DNA from: Ignavibacteria bacterium UBA2373
Lineage (GTDB): Bacteria; Bacteroidota; Ignavibacteria; Kapaibacteriales; UBA961
NCBI GenBank assembly: GCA_002344005.1
Contig: DDTD01000060.1
Coordinates: 1-39,418, forward strand
Direction of reading: 5' to 3'
Length of the DNA stretch: 39,418 nt
The first letter of the stretch is position 1, and every line of letters begins with the position of its first letter. The notes below the pieces were generated by a model, which ran no database searches, was not told where the DNA came from, and saw nothing but the letters and a program-made list of their open reading frames with translations. Positions 24,807-32,687 of the stretch are shown piece by piece. Position numbers and translations under genes: made by a program.

Positions 24807-26081
24807 TTATGAATTTTCTCTTAAACAGATGGACAACATACATTCCAAATCAGACTGGAAACGAAGCGGGATAGCGGAATCCCATATCTGTGGGTAATCA
24901 TACATTTCCCCGGGTTTTATGACCAGTGCAGTATGCTCTACACCAACACCATAGCGCATAATAATTGAACTGCATTTATCAGCAAGCATTGTCATAAAAC
25001 GTGAGTACATCCGTGTCGCTTTTTCCATTGATGTTATACTTTGCGCTCCCACAAACTTACCGGCTATTGTGATAATATCACTTTGTCTTCCTTCAAATGA
25101 CAGATAGATTTTATAGCGCTTATCTGTTCGTATATCCAAGACATAACGTACTGCACCATCGGGATCTATTCTTCCGATATAGCTGCGTTCCAAAAGTGAA
25201 GGTTTCTCATTCAAGAATGCCGGTGCCAAATTAAGTACCATATCGGTCAGAGGTGTCATGAGTTGATACTTAAGTATATGCAATAACTTTGCCGTCGGGG
25301 TTGTATCATTAAAAATTTTGACAAGAAGTTGATGGAGAAACATTGAAGAGTTGTCACTTTTTTGAATGACGGCATCGAAAAAGGGAGCTTCATCCGCAAT
25401 AAGATAATCAAGGTTAGAATACTTCAAAATGAACAGTTCATAATCAGCGAATTGCTCACGAATACGTTTAGCCATTTGTTTTTCACTTAAACCGGATGAA
25501 GTGTCATCATTAATTACTATATGCGAGGGAGCATATTCAGGTATCAGTTTCGCCAATTCAGTTTCATTATCAGCAAAGATAATCGGGCATCGTTCGCCAA
25601 TAAAATTCAATAACAGAAGCCGAGTGGCAATATTGGGTTCAATAAAGAGTACCTTGCTCACCGCTTTATTTTTTTGTGCCTGCACCAATGATTCAGGTTG
25701 TTGTGCTTGTCGAATAGATTGTAAAATTGCACCTATGCGCTGTTGAGCAGCTTCAATATTCAATGGTTTGACTAGAAAGCCCGCTATGCCAAGCTGTATC
25801 AATTTGACAATGATATTTTTATCTTGGACTATAGAAACGATAATGATAGGAAGTTTCTGATATTTGATGTCATTACGCAATACTTGCACCAATTCAAGCC
25901 CACCCATGCCGGGCATATTAAGATCGGCAATAAGCAAATCGAATGTCTCTTGCTCAAGCATGGCAAGTGCTTCAATGCCATTTTGAGCTTCCGATACTTT
26001 ACAAAATGAAAACTTTTTTGCTATCAAACGAGCAATGACCGTTCTGCTCATTCGCTCATCGTCAACAATAAGGATATTCAT
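24807..26081 (-). CDS. response regulator: REC, degenerate REC-like region, CheX/CheC-like C-terminus
   Basis: A 424-aa two-component protein. Residues 1-120 are a standard receiver (LIVDDERMSRT, Asp53 in IADLNMPGMGG, Lys in FLVKPLN). Residues about 142-255 start KVLFIEPNIATRLLLLNF and look like a second, degenerate receiver without the Asp pair. Residues about 265-424 resemble CheX/CheC-type domains: YKIYLSFEGRQSDIITIAG, then FVGAQSI, a helix MYSRFMTMLADKCSSIIM, and IPLRFQSDLECMLSICL at the end. In CheX the central helix carries ExxN; here the aligned residues appear to be Met and Asp, so phosphatase activity is doubtful. GGAGGA lies about 9 bases before the ATG. It follows murC by 24 bases. 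Confidence 0.75.
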   Translation of the reverse strand: MNILIVDDERMSRTVIARLIAKKFSFCKVSEAQNGIEALAMLEQETFDLLIADLNMPGMGGLELVQVLRNDIKYQKLPIIIVSIVQDKNIIVKLIQLGIAGFLVKPLNIEAAQQRIGAILQSIRQAQQPESLVQAQKNKAVSKVLFIEPNIATRLLLLNFIGERCPIIFADNETELAKLIPEYAPSHIVINDDTSSGLSEKQMAKRIREQFADYELFILKYSNLDYLIADEAPFFDAVIQKSDNSSMFLHQLLVKIFNDTTPTAKLLHILKYQLMTPLTDMVLNLAPAFLNEKPSLLERSYIGRIDPDGAVRYVLDIRTDKRYKIYLSFEGRQSDIITIAGKFVGAQSITSMEKATRMYSRFMTMLADKCSSIIMRYGVGVEHTALVIKPGEMYDYPQIWDSAIPLRFQSDLECMLSICLRENS

Positions 26082-26105
26082 AAGAATAGTCCTCCATTTG
26101 TGATA

Positions 26106-27482
26106 TTATGTTGTTTTCCCGACAAAATTATCGGCAAGTTTCCACACATCACCCGCCCCAAGGGTTAAAAACATATCGTTCGGCTGCACAATTGAACGTA
26201 CTGTTTCTTCGAGATGATCATTGCGCGGTTCATAGACAACATTCTTATGTCCAAGTCGTCGGGCAGTTTCCGCAATAAGTGCGCCAGATACCCCTTCAAT
26301 AGGTAATTCGCGAGCAGCATAAATATCGGTGATGATTACAATATCGGCATCGTCGAAGGATTGAGCAAACTCTTGATAAAAATCGCGTGTACGCGTATAA
26401 GTATGTGGTTGAAATACTGCGACAATCCGACGTTCTTTCCAGCCATTACGAGCAGCTTGGAGTGCTGCCTTTACTTCCGTCGGATGATGCGCATAATCAT
26501 CCACAATAAGAATATTATTCACTTCACCTTTAAATTCAAAACGCCTATACACACCGGAAAACTGCATAATAGACTCAGCAATAACAGCAAAATCTACCCC
26601 AAGCTGTCTGCCTACAGCAACTGCTGCCAATGCATTTTTTAGATTATGAACACCCGGTACATTCACCGTCATAGCCCCAAGAACTTCACCGTTTTCCACC
26701 ACTGTACAAAACGAAGAACGTCCTTCATGGCTAATTTCAATGGCATGAATATCGGCTTGGCGGGATAATCCGAATGTCACTACTTTTTTGGCAATTTGGG
26801 GAAAAATAGTTCTCACCCCACGATCATCACTGCCTATGACAACCACACCATAAAAAGGAGCACGATTAGCAAATTCTACGAATGCAGACTGCACTTCATG
26901 TTCGGAACCGTAAATATCAAGATGTTCCGCTTCTATATTATTAATCACAGCAATCGTTGGTGATAGCTGCAAAAAAGAACGATCATACTCATCGGCTTCG
27001 ACTACTGTCCATTTTCCTTTACCCAAGCGAGCATTGGTACCTCCCAAACCGGAAAGTTTACCACCAACAATAACAGTCGGATCAAAACCCGCACGCATCA
27101 TCATCAAACCACACATGGATGTTGTTGTCGTTTTGCCATGCGTACCGGCAATAGCAAGACAATAGTTCAAACGCGCAACTTCAGCCAACATCTCAGCTCG
27201 ACGTATGACCGGAATTCCCAAACGGCGCGCTTCTTCTGTTTCAGGGTTATCATCATTGCGAACTGCACTCGAATAGACAACAACCTCTGCACCTTGAATA
27301 TTGGTAGAACTGTGACCTTTGTAAATTATCGCACCCAATGAGCGCAAACGCTCGGTCACTTCGCCGATGTGCATATCCGATCCACTGACCGTAAATCCTT
27401 GTGATAAAAGAATTTCGGCGATACCGCTCATACCGATACCGCCGATTCCTACAAAGTGAACATGTTTAACTGTTGAAAACAT
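26106..27482 (-). CDS. murC: MurC, UDP-N-acetylmuramate-L-alanine ligase
   Basis: Adds L-Ala to UDP-MurNAc in peptidoglycan precursor synthesis. The N-terminal FVGIGGIGMSGIAEILL binds the UDP-sugar, the ATP loop is IAGTHGKTTTTSM, the central domain has VVEADEYDRSFLQL and NIEAEHLDIYG, and the C-terminal domain starts IVDDYAHHPTEVKAAL and includes AVFQPHTYTRTRDF. 458 aa, complete. It is separated from the usual cell-wall/division cluster and sits between two regulator genes, 5 bases after the NtrC-like gene. Confidence 0.97.
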   Translation of the reverse strand: MFSTVKHVHFVGIGGIGMSGIAEILLSQGFTVSGSDMHIGEVTERLRSLGAIIYKGHSSTNIQGAEVVVYSSAVRNDDNPETEEARRLGIPVIRRAEMLAEVARLNYCLAIAGTHGKTTTTSMCGLMMMRAGFDPTVIVGGKLSGLGGTNARLGKGKWTVVEADEYDRSFLQLSPTIAVINNIEAEHLDIYGSEHEVQSAFVEFANRAPFYGVVVIGSDDRGVRTIFPQIAKKVVTFGLSRQADIHAIEISHEGRSSFCTVVENGEVLGAMTVNVPGVHNLKNALAAVAVGRQLGVDFAVIAESIMQFSGVYRRFEFKGEVNNILIVDDYAHHPTEVKAALQAARNGWKERRIVAVFQPHTYTRTRDFYQEFAQSFDDADIVIITDIYAARELPIEGVSGALIAETARRLGHKNVVYEPRNDHLEETVRSIVQPNDMFLTLGAGDVWKLADNFVGKTT

Positions 27483-27487
27483 AAGAC

Positions 27488-28909
27488 TTATCTGCTTCTA
27501 TATTCGTGGGTATTAATGCCATAACGGCGTATCTTATTGTGTAAGGTTTCACGACTTATCCCTAACATTGCCGCGGCTTTACTCACATTACCTTTACAGG
27601 TACCCAATGTTGATTCGATTTTAAGTTTATCCACAATGGCTATATCATCTTTTAGGGAACGATCGCTTGAAAATTCAAAGCCACTGCCTGCCGCCGCTGC
27701 CTGTGACTGCTGCGCCATACGTTGCGTCATGGGAGCAACCATCATTCTATGGACATCTGCGACTTCGATATATGCTGATACTGTTGTTTGTAATACCACA
27801 CGTATCGTACTGAGTAGCTCGCGCACATTGCCTTTCCATGAACATTCTTGCAAATATTCTATAGTAGCCGGAGCAAATGCTTTCTGTTCTTCCATGCGAG
27901 TATTGTGATCTTGAAGATAATGTTCCACAATGAGTGGGATATCTTCTTTACGATCGGCTAATGAAGGCAAATGCACTTCACATTCACGCAAACGATGATA
28001 AAGTTGTTCACGAAACTCACCTTCTTTCATTGCCTCAACCAAATCTTTATCGGTTGCAGAAACAAAGCGTAAATCCACTTGTTCCGGCTCAACTGACCCC
28101 ACACGTCTGACAATGCGTTCTTCTATGGGCAGCAATAAATTTGCTTGTAATTCGGGCGACAAATCGCCAATTTCATCAAGGAACAAAGTACCGCGATTCG
28201 CTTGATGAAAAAGACCTTTTTTATTTTCTAATGCTCCCGAGAAAGCACCTCTGACATGCCCAAAAAGTTCACTTTGGAATAACTCTCTCGGAATATTGGG
28301 GATGTCCACAGTCACCATTGTATATTTACTGCGACGGCTTACGGCATGCAATGCACGAGCGACCAATTTTTTTCCGGTGCCTGTTTCTCCGGTAATGAGC
28401 ACATTCAAATCGGTTTTGCCGAAACGCACAATTTTATCCGCAACGGCAGCCATGGCTCTGCTGCGACCAACAATACCCTGCTGATGGATAATGGCAAGCA
28501 ATTCTTGGTTCTCACGAATACCATTAATTTTTTCGACGGTGCTTCGAAGAACTTCACGCAAACGGTCGGTGCTTAAAACATTTTTCTCAATGAAATTCAC
28601 TGCTCCAAGTTTTGTGGATTTCACGGCATTTTCGATGGTACCTTTACCGGAAATCATAATAACCGGTATAGTCGGATATGCTCTTACGGAATGCGCCAGC
28701 ATATCAATACCGGTCAAAGACGATGTGGAGAACTCTATATCCAGTAACATCAAGGAAATGGAGGGCGCACTTTTTTCTAATAGTGACATGGCTTGTTCGG
28801 GGGAATTGCAGATAAGATGTTTCCATCCCAAACCTTTCACAATATCCGCTAATGATGAACAAAAGTCCGGATTATCATCTACTATCAATATAGTTATTGT
28901 TGAACTCAT
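27488..28909 (-). CDS. NtrC-family response regulator, sigma-54 activator type
   Basis: Order: receiver (1-125, LIVDDNPD, Asp57 in LLDIEFSTSSLTGID), AAA+ domain (about 145-385), Fis-type helix-turn-helix (about 430-470, CKGNVSKAAAMLGISRETLHNKI). The AAA+ part has Walker A GETGTGKK, the sigma-54 contact loop as GAFSGA where GAFTGA is usual, Walker B GTLFLDEIGDL and the arginine-finger region FREQLYHRLRE. The receiver has an insertion after the phosphoacceptor Asp and an EKN motif in place of the common KP, features shared with NtrX-like proteins. No sensor kinase is adjacent. It may use phosphate from another source or a distant kinase. 5 bases before murC. Confidence 0.9.
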   Translation of the reverse strand: MSSTITILIVDDNPDFCSSLADIVKGLGWKHLICNSPEQAMSLLEKSAPSISLMLLDIEFSTSSLTGIDMLAHSVRAYPTIPVIMISGKGTIENAVKSTKLGAVNFIEKNVLSTDRLREVLRSTVEKINGIRENQELLAIIHQQGIVGRSRAMAAVADKIVRFGKTDLNVLITGETGTGKKLVARALHAVSRRSKYTMVTVDIPNIPRELFQSELFGHVRGAFSGALENKKGLFHQANRGTLFLDEIGDLSPELQANLLLPIEERIVRRVGSVEPEQVDLRFVSATDKDLVEAMKEGEFREQLYHRLRECEVHLPSLADRKEDIPLIVEHYLQDHNTRMEEQKAFAPATIEYLQECSWKGNVRELLSTIRVVLQTTVSAYIEVADVHRMMVAPMTQRMAQQSQAAAAGSGFEFSSDRSLKDDIAIVDKLKIESTLGTCKGNVSKAAAMLGISRETLHNKIRRYGINTHEYRSR

Positions 28910-28959
28910 GAACCTACTATAGGTAAATCAAAAATTGACAATGTATTAGACTCTATCAC

Positions 28960-29514
28960 TTACCAACGACCTGCGTCCGGCACGGCTGTCATCAATGTAT
29001 CATAAATTGCTCTGAAATCTTTACTGCCGACATTTCTGTATCGCGGATTCCATACTGCTCGAAACACATCTTTGTTCGCCGCCGGATAATATTCAATAAA
29101 CCGCGATATTGGTCCCGGTGAATTGAGGGTCGGTACTTTCTCAAATGTTTTTACTGTTTCCGACAAAGATATGCAGAAACTATGTTCGTCGGTCTTTAAG
29201 ACCGTTTCTTCTGTGTATTGCTCTTTGAAATTCTCCCGAGCAAGTTTTTTTAATTGTAAGTCACCACCCCATTGATAAGCACGGGTTACACCACTTGCCG
29301 GATCATACTCACCCCAACGTATTATGGATTTCGAGGTTCTTTCATTAATGCATTTGCGCAAAGGTTTATTTTCCAAATTATTAGCGGCTTGATTTGAAGC
29401 AGTATTTTGTGTTGAACTACTTCCGCAACTTGCTCCGGTGCATAAGCAACCGCAAAAAAGAAGAAAAAGTATATACCTATAAAGATACACAAAACTATGA
29501 CTACTTTGTTCCAT
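28960..29514 (-). CDS. hypothetical lipoprotein, 184 aa
   Basis: Not recognised. The N-terminus (YLYRYILFLLFCGCLCTGAS, then CGSSS) has a hydrophobic stretch ending in several Cys, one of which (in TGASCGSSS) is a plausible lipidation site, followed by a Ser/Asn/Gln-rich spacer. The folded part holds WGEYDPASGVTRAYQWGGD and FIEYYPAANKDVFRAVWNPR. A TTG one codon upstream (29517) is possible; the ATG at 29514 is used. It lies between gltX (16 bases) and the NtrC-like gene (50 bases). Confidence 0.7.
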   Translation of the reverse strand: MEQSSHSFVYLYRYILFLLFCGCLCTGASCGSSSTQNTASNQAANNLENKPLRKCINERTSKSIIRWGEYDPASGVTRAYQWGGDLQLKKLARENFKEQYTEETVLKTDEHSFCISLSETVKTFEKVPTLNSPGPISRFIEYYPAANKDVFRAVWNPRYRNVGSKDFRAIYDTLMTAVPDAGRW

Positions 29515-29530
29515 CAATCACCTTAACATA

Positions 29531-30985
29531 CTAATGAGTCAGTAAACCAAGCATGGCATCAATGCGTTCCAATGTTGCTTGTTTTCCTAAAACTTCCATT
29601 GTCTCGAACATACCCGCACCAACAGATTTGCCCGTAACTAATAAACGCAAAGGATTCATTACATCTTTAAAGCCCATTTTCTTTTCTGCCAGATATGCCT
29701 GTACCGTCTGATGAAGTGCCGTATGGTTAAAATCCTCCGCTGAACGCAATAGAGCAATTACTTCCGGCAAGGCTTGTTGCGCTTTTTCTGTCCAGACTTT
29801 ATTTCTGAACTCATCATCATAACTCTTTGGAATTTCAAACATATAATTGCCAAAATCTGCTATCTGATGCGGAAATTGTACACGTTCTCGCAACAAAGTA
29901 ATAACACGCACGACATAATCATCATCAATGCCATTTATTCCTTTATTTTCAAGCTCTTGCTTAACTACACTGACAAAATTTTGCGGTGCCGACTTTTTCA
30001 TGTATTCCGATTGCATCCACTCCAACTTTTTATAATCAAATACAGCACCCGCTTTATTGACTTTCTCCAAAGTAAATGTATCAATCATTTCTTGAAGGGT
30101 AAACATCTCACGGTCTGCGGTAGGATTCCAGCCAAGCAAGGCAACAAAATTCACCAACGTTTCTGCAAAGAAACCTTTTTCACGGAACTGATACACGAAC
30201 ACATCACCTTTGCGTTTACTCATCTTTGAACGGTCTTCATTCAACAATAAAGGCAAGTGCGCAAACTGAGGTGCTTCCCACCCGAATGCTTGATATAGCA
30301 ACACATGCTTGGGCGTGGAAGGCAACCATTCTTCGCCGCGAATAACATGGGTAATTTGCATCAATCTGTCATCCACGACATTTGCCAAATGATAGGTCGG
30401 AAACCCATCAGATTTCATAAGGATTTGATCATCCACATCACGACTTTGGAATGTCACGGGTCCGCGAATACTATCCACAAATGAAATCTCGGCATGGAGC
30501 GGCACTTTCATCCGAATACAGTATTCCGCACCTTCATCAAGCAGGCGACGTGTTTCATCTTCGCCCAAGGTATATTGATTGCGCATGATGGAACGGTCAT
30601 ACTTGGGGGCAATACCCGCTGCTTGCTGGCGTTCGCGCATCTTATCCAATTCTTCCGAAGTATCAAAAGCATAATAGGCATTGCCATTGTCAAGCAGCAT
30701 TGCTGCATGCTCACGATAGATTTCTGTGCGCTCAGATTGACGATAAGGTCCGAAGGGACCGCCTTTTTCCGTACTTTCATCAAACTCTATACCCGCCCAA
30801 CGGCAGGTGGCAATGATTTCTTCTTCGGCACCTTCCACAAAACGTGTACGGTCTGTGTCTTCAATGCGAAGAATATTCACTCCGCCATGATGCTTGGCAA
30901 AAAGATAATTGTATAAAGCTGTTCGTAAACTTCCTATATGAACAAAGCCCGTTGGTGAGGGGGCAAATCGCACTCGTACACTCAT
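29531..30985 (-). CDS. gltX: GltX, glutamyl-tRNA synthetase
   Basis: Charges tRNA(Glu), and in some bacteria tRNA(Gln). Class I signatures are present: RFAPSPTGFVHIGSLRTALY (the HIGH-box region, here HIGS), GGVNILRIEDTDRTR, the KMSKRKG loop in EDRSKMSKRKGDV, and the anticodon-binding C-terminal domain with FKDVMNPLRLLVTGK. Whether it is discriminating cannot be settled here; no gatCAB genes are visible. 484 aa, normal. It lies 24 bases after queD. Confidence 0.97.
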   Translation of the reverse strand: MSVRVRFAPSPTGFVHIGSLRTALYNYLFAKHHGGVNILRIEDTDRTRFVEGAEEEIIATCRWAGIEFDESTEKGGPFGPYRQSERTEIYREHAAMLLDNGNAYYAFDTSEELDKMRERQQAAGIAPKYDRSIMRNQYTLGEDETRRLLDEGAEYCIRMKVPLHAEISFVDSIRGPVTFQSRDVDDQILMKSDGFPTYHLANVVDDRLMQITHVIRGEEWLPSTPKHVLLYQAFGWEAPQFAHLPLLLNEDRSKMSKRKGDVFVYQFREKGFFAETLVNFVALLGWNPTADREMFTLQEMIDTFTLEKVNKAGAVFDYKKLEWMQSEYMKKSAPQNFVSVVKQELENKGINGIDDDYVVRVITLLRERVQFPHQIADFGNYMFEIPKSYDDEFRNKVWTEKAQQALPEVIALLRSAEDFNHTALHQTVQAYLAEKKMGFKDVMNPLRLLVTGKSVGAGMFETMEVLGKQATLERIDAMLGLLTH

Positions 30986-31009
30986 AGATATTCTTCCGTC
31001 TTTAGTTTA

Positions 31010-31450
31010 TCACTTGTCTTTTGTGAATACACGTTCTACTTCTGCATAAGTTTTTTCGGTTTCATACACACGAATCATCACGCGATGAACGGATGAAGGT
31101 GTTGCTGCTAAAGCGTCGCATATATGTCCTAACATATAAGCCGCTATATTTTCTGCTGTCGTATAAAATGGCACCATAACTGTTTTCATGGGATTGGTAT
31201 GAAAAAATTCTTTCATTACCTCATCACCTTCATCACATAAAAACGCATGATCAAGCATATCCACAATGGGTTGCACAATGGTTTTTATATCATAATAATC
31301 CATAACCATACCGTGCGAGTCTGTTTCGCCTTCAATTTCCACACGCATGGAATATGAGTGACCGTGCAAGTTACGACATAAGCCCTCGTGGAAAGGAAGT
31401 CTATGCCCCATTTCCCAGCGAAACTCTTTAGCTATGCGCGTCAATGCCAT
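31010..31450 (-). CDS. queD: QueD, 6-carboxy-5,6,7,8-tetrahydropterin synthase
   Basis: Second step of preQ0/queuosine synthesis. Zinc ligands are His16 (EMGHRLPF) and His29/His31 (CRNLHGHSY), the catalytic Cys25 lies just before them, and LDHAFL and ETEKTYAEV complete the active site. 146 aa, with an insertion (FFHTNPMKTVMVPFYT) between the His motifs and the final helix that is common in this subfamily. It starts 5 bases after queF, so the two are coupled. Confidence 0.93.
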   Translation of the reverse strand: MALTRIAKEFRWEMGHRLPFHEGLCRNLHGHSYSMRVEIEGETDSHGMVMDYYDIKTIVQPIVDMLDHAFLCDEGDEVMKEFFHTNPMKTVMVPFYTTAENIAAYMLGHICDALAATPSSVHRVMIRVYETEKTYAEVERVFTKDK

Positions 31451-31455
31451 GATGG

Positions 31456-31797
31456 TTAATCTCGTTTATACTGAGCTTCAATCACCGAAGTCATACCACC
31501 GCGCACGCCCCATTCTGTGGTAATGGTCATCTCAAGAGGTTGGCATGCAGCCACCAAATCATCAAGAATAGCATTGGTCACAGCTTCGTAAAATATGCCC
31601 TTATTTCTGTATTCAAGAAAATAATATTTCAGTGCTTTTAACTCCAGACACACTTCCGCTGCGATGTAACGAATAGTCACCGTTGCGAAATCGGGCAACC
31701 CTGTTTTGGGGCATACCGATGTAAATTCATGGCATACATGCGTTATTGTATAAGGACGCTCCGGTCTGGGATTAGGGAATGTTTCAAGTTCAACCAT
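31456..31797 (-). CDS. queF: QueF, NADPH-dependent 7-cyano-7-deazaguanine reductase
   Basis: Reduces preQ0 to preQ1. The active-site Cys is in FTSVCPKTGLPDFATV, the QueF signature, with the downstream LELKALKYYFLEYRNKGIFY (substrate-binding Glu) and TEWGVRGGMTSV. It is the short, unimodular form. I start at the ATG at 31797 (MVELETFPNPRP), which leads directly into the core; a GTG at 31842 would add 15 residues but lies inside an inverted repeat close to the divergent rlmB. queD follows after 5 bases. Confidence 0.92.
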   Translation of the reverse strand: MVELETFPNPRPERPYTITHVCHEFTSVCPKTGLPDFATVTIRYIAAEVCLELKALKYYFLEYRNKGIFYEAVTNAILDDLVAACQPLEMTITTEWGVRGGMTSVIEAQYKRD

Positions 31798-31806
31798 AGT
31801 ATTTGA

Positions 31807-31853
31807 GCCGTATTTTTGCTGTGAATAAGTATTAAGAACCACGAAAATACGGC
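31807..31853. promoter_or_regulatory. 10-bp inverted repeat in the queF/rlmB divergent region
   Basis: GCCGTATTTT (31807-31816) and AAAATACGGC (31844-31853) are perfect complements 27 bases apart, and a third near-copy GCCGAATTTT starts at about 31860. The arms sit between two divergent genes, so this may be a paired operator. A TATTTTTG box (31811-31818, plus strand) overlaps the left arm. No regulator is known for it. Confidence 0.4.
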
Positions 31854-31888
31854 ATTTCAGCCGAATTTTCCCGATTGAAAGTAATATA

Positions 31889-32674
31889 ATGGCATCTCAA
31901 CACATTGAAGAAAACACACAATCAACCCAAGGTATCTATGGCAGACGCACTGTATTAGAGGCATTAAGAGCACAACGTGACATAGAAAAAATCTTCTTTG
32001 CCTTCGGTGCTGAGGGTGAAGGTATTGACACTATTCGTGCCGAAGCAAAACGGCGCAATATCCCTTGTTCCATCGCAGACAGACAAAAATTTGCTATGCT
32101 TGAAAAAAGGATTGAGGTCGGTGACGGTGCTGTGCAAGGTGTCATTGCGCTCATGCCGCTCTATCATCCCATAACTTTGGAGCAGGCAATAGAGCAAGCA
32201 TATACAGAAACAGACAATCCCGTTTTTGTTCTCCTTGACGGCATCCATGATCCTCATAATGTTGGAGCAATAGCACGCTCAATGGCTTGTGCCGGCGCTC
32301 ATGCACTTCTGCTCCCTACACAACACGGCTCACCCGTCACAGCCACGGCAATGAAATCTTCTGCCGGAGCTTTACATCATATTCCCATCGTGAAAGTACC
32401 CAATACATCTGTGGCATTAAAAGATTGCAAAGCCGCAGGATTTACGCTTATTGGTACGGACATGAATAATGCACAAAATTATGACAGTCCTGATTATGAT
32501 ATGCCCATAGTCCTTATCATTGGAAGTGAAGGCAGCGGCATGAAAAATGAAACGCGAAAATTATTGGATTTTTCTATCACTATTCCCCTTTCAGGCAAGG
32601 TACAATCACTTAATGCTTCCGTTGCTGCCGGAATTATTCTCTTTGAAATAAAAAGAAAAAAAACAATTATCTGA
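31889..32674 (+). CDS. rlmB: RlmB/TrmH-family 2'-O-ribose rRNA methyltransferase
   Basis: A SPOUT-fold enzyme; RlmB methylates the 2'-OH of G2251 in 23S rRNA. The N-terminal substrate-binding domain begins GIYGRRTVLEALRA; the knotted catalytic domain has motif 1 LLDGIHDPHNVGAIARS (catalytic Asn/Arg), motif 2 VLIIGSEGSGM and motif 3 ITIPLSGKVQSLNASVAAGI. 261 aa, typical. RlmB fits best because of the N-terminal domain; a related TrmH-type specificity is possible. It is divergent from queF and 13 bases before an unknown exported protein. Confidence 0.93.
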   Translation: MASQHIEENTQSTQGIYGRRTVLEALRAQRDIEKIFFAFGAEGEGIDTIRAEAKRRNIPCSIADRQKFAMLEKRIEVGDGAVQGVIALMPLYHPITLEQAIEQAYTETDNPVFVLLDGIHDPHNVGAIARSMACAGAHALLLPTQHGSPVTATAMKSSAGALHHIPIVKVPNTSVALKDCKAAGFTLIGTDMNNAQNYDSPDYDMPIVLIIGSEGSGMKNETRKLLDFSITIPLSGKVQSLNASVAAGIILFEIKRKKTII

Positions 32675-32687
32675 TTTTTATAAAAAC

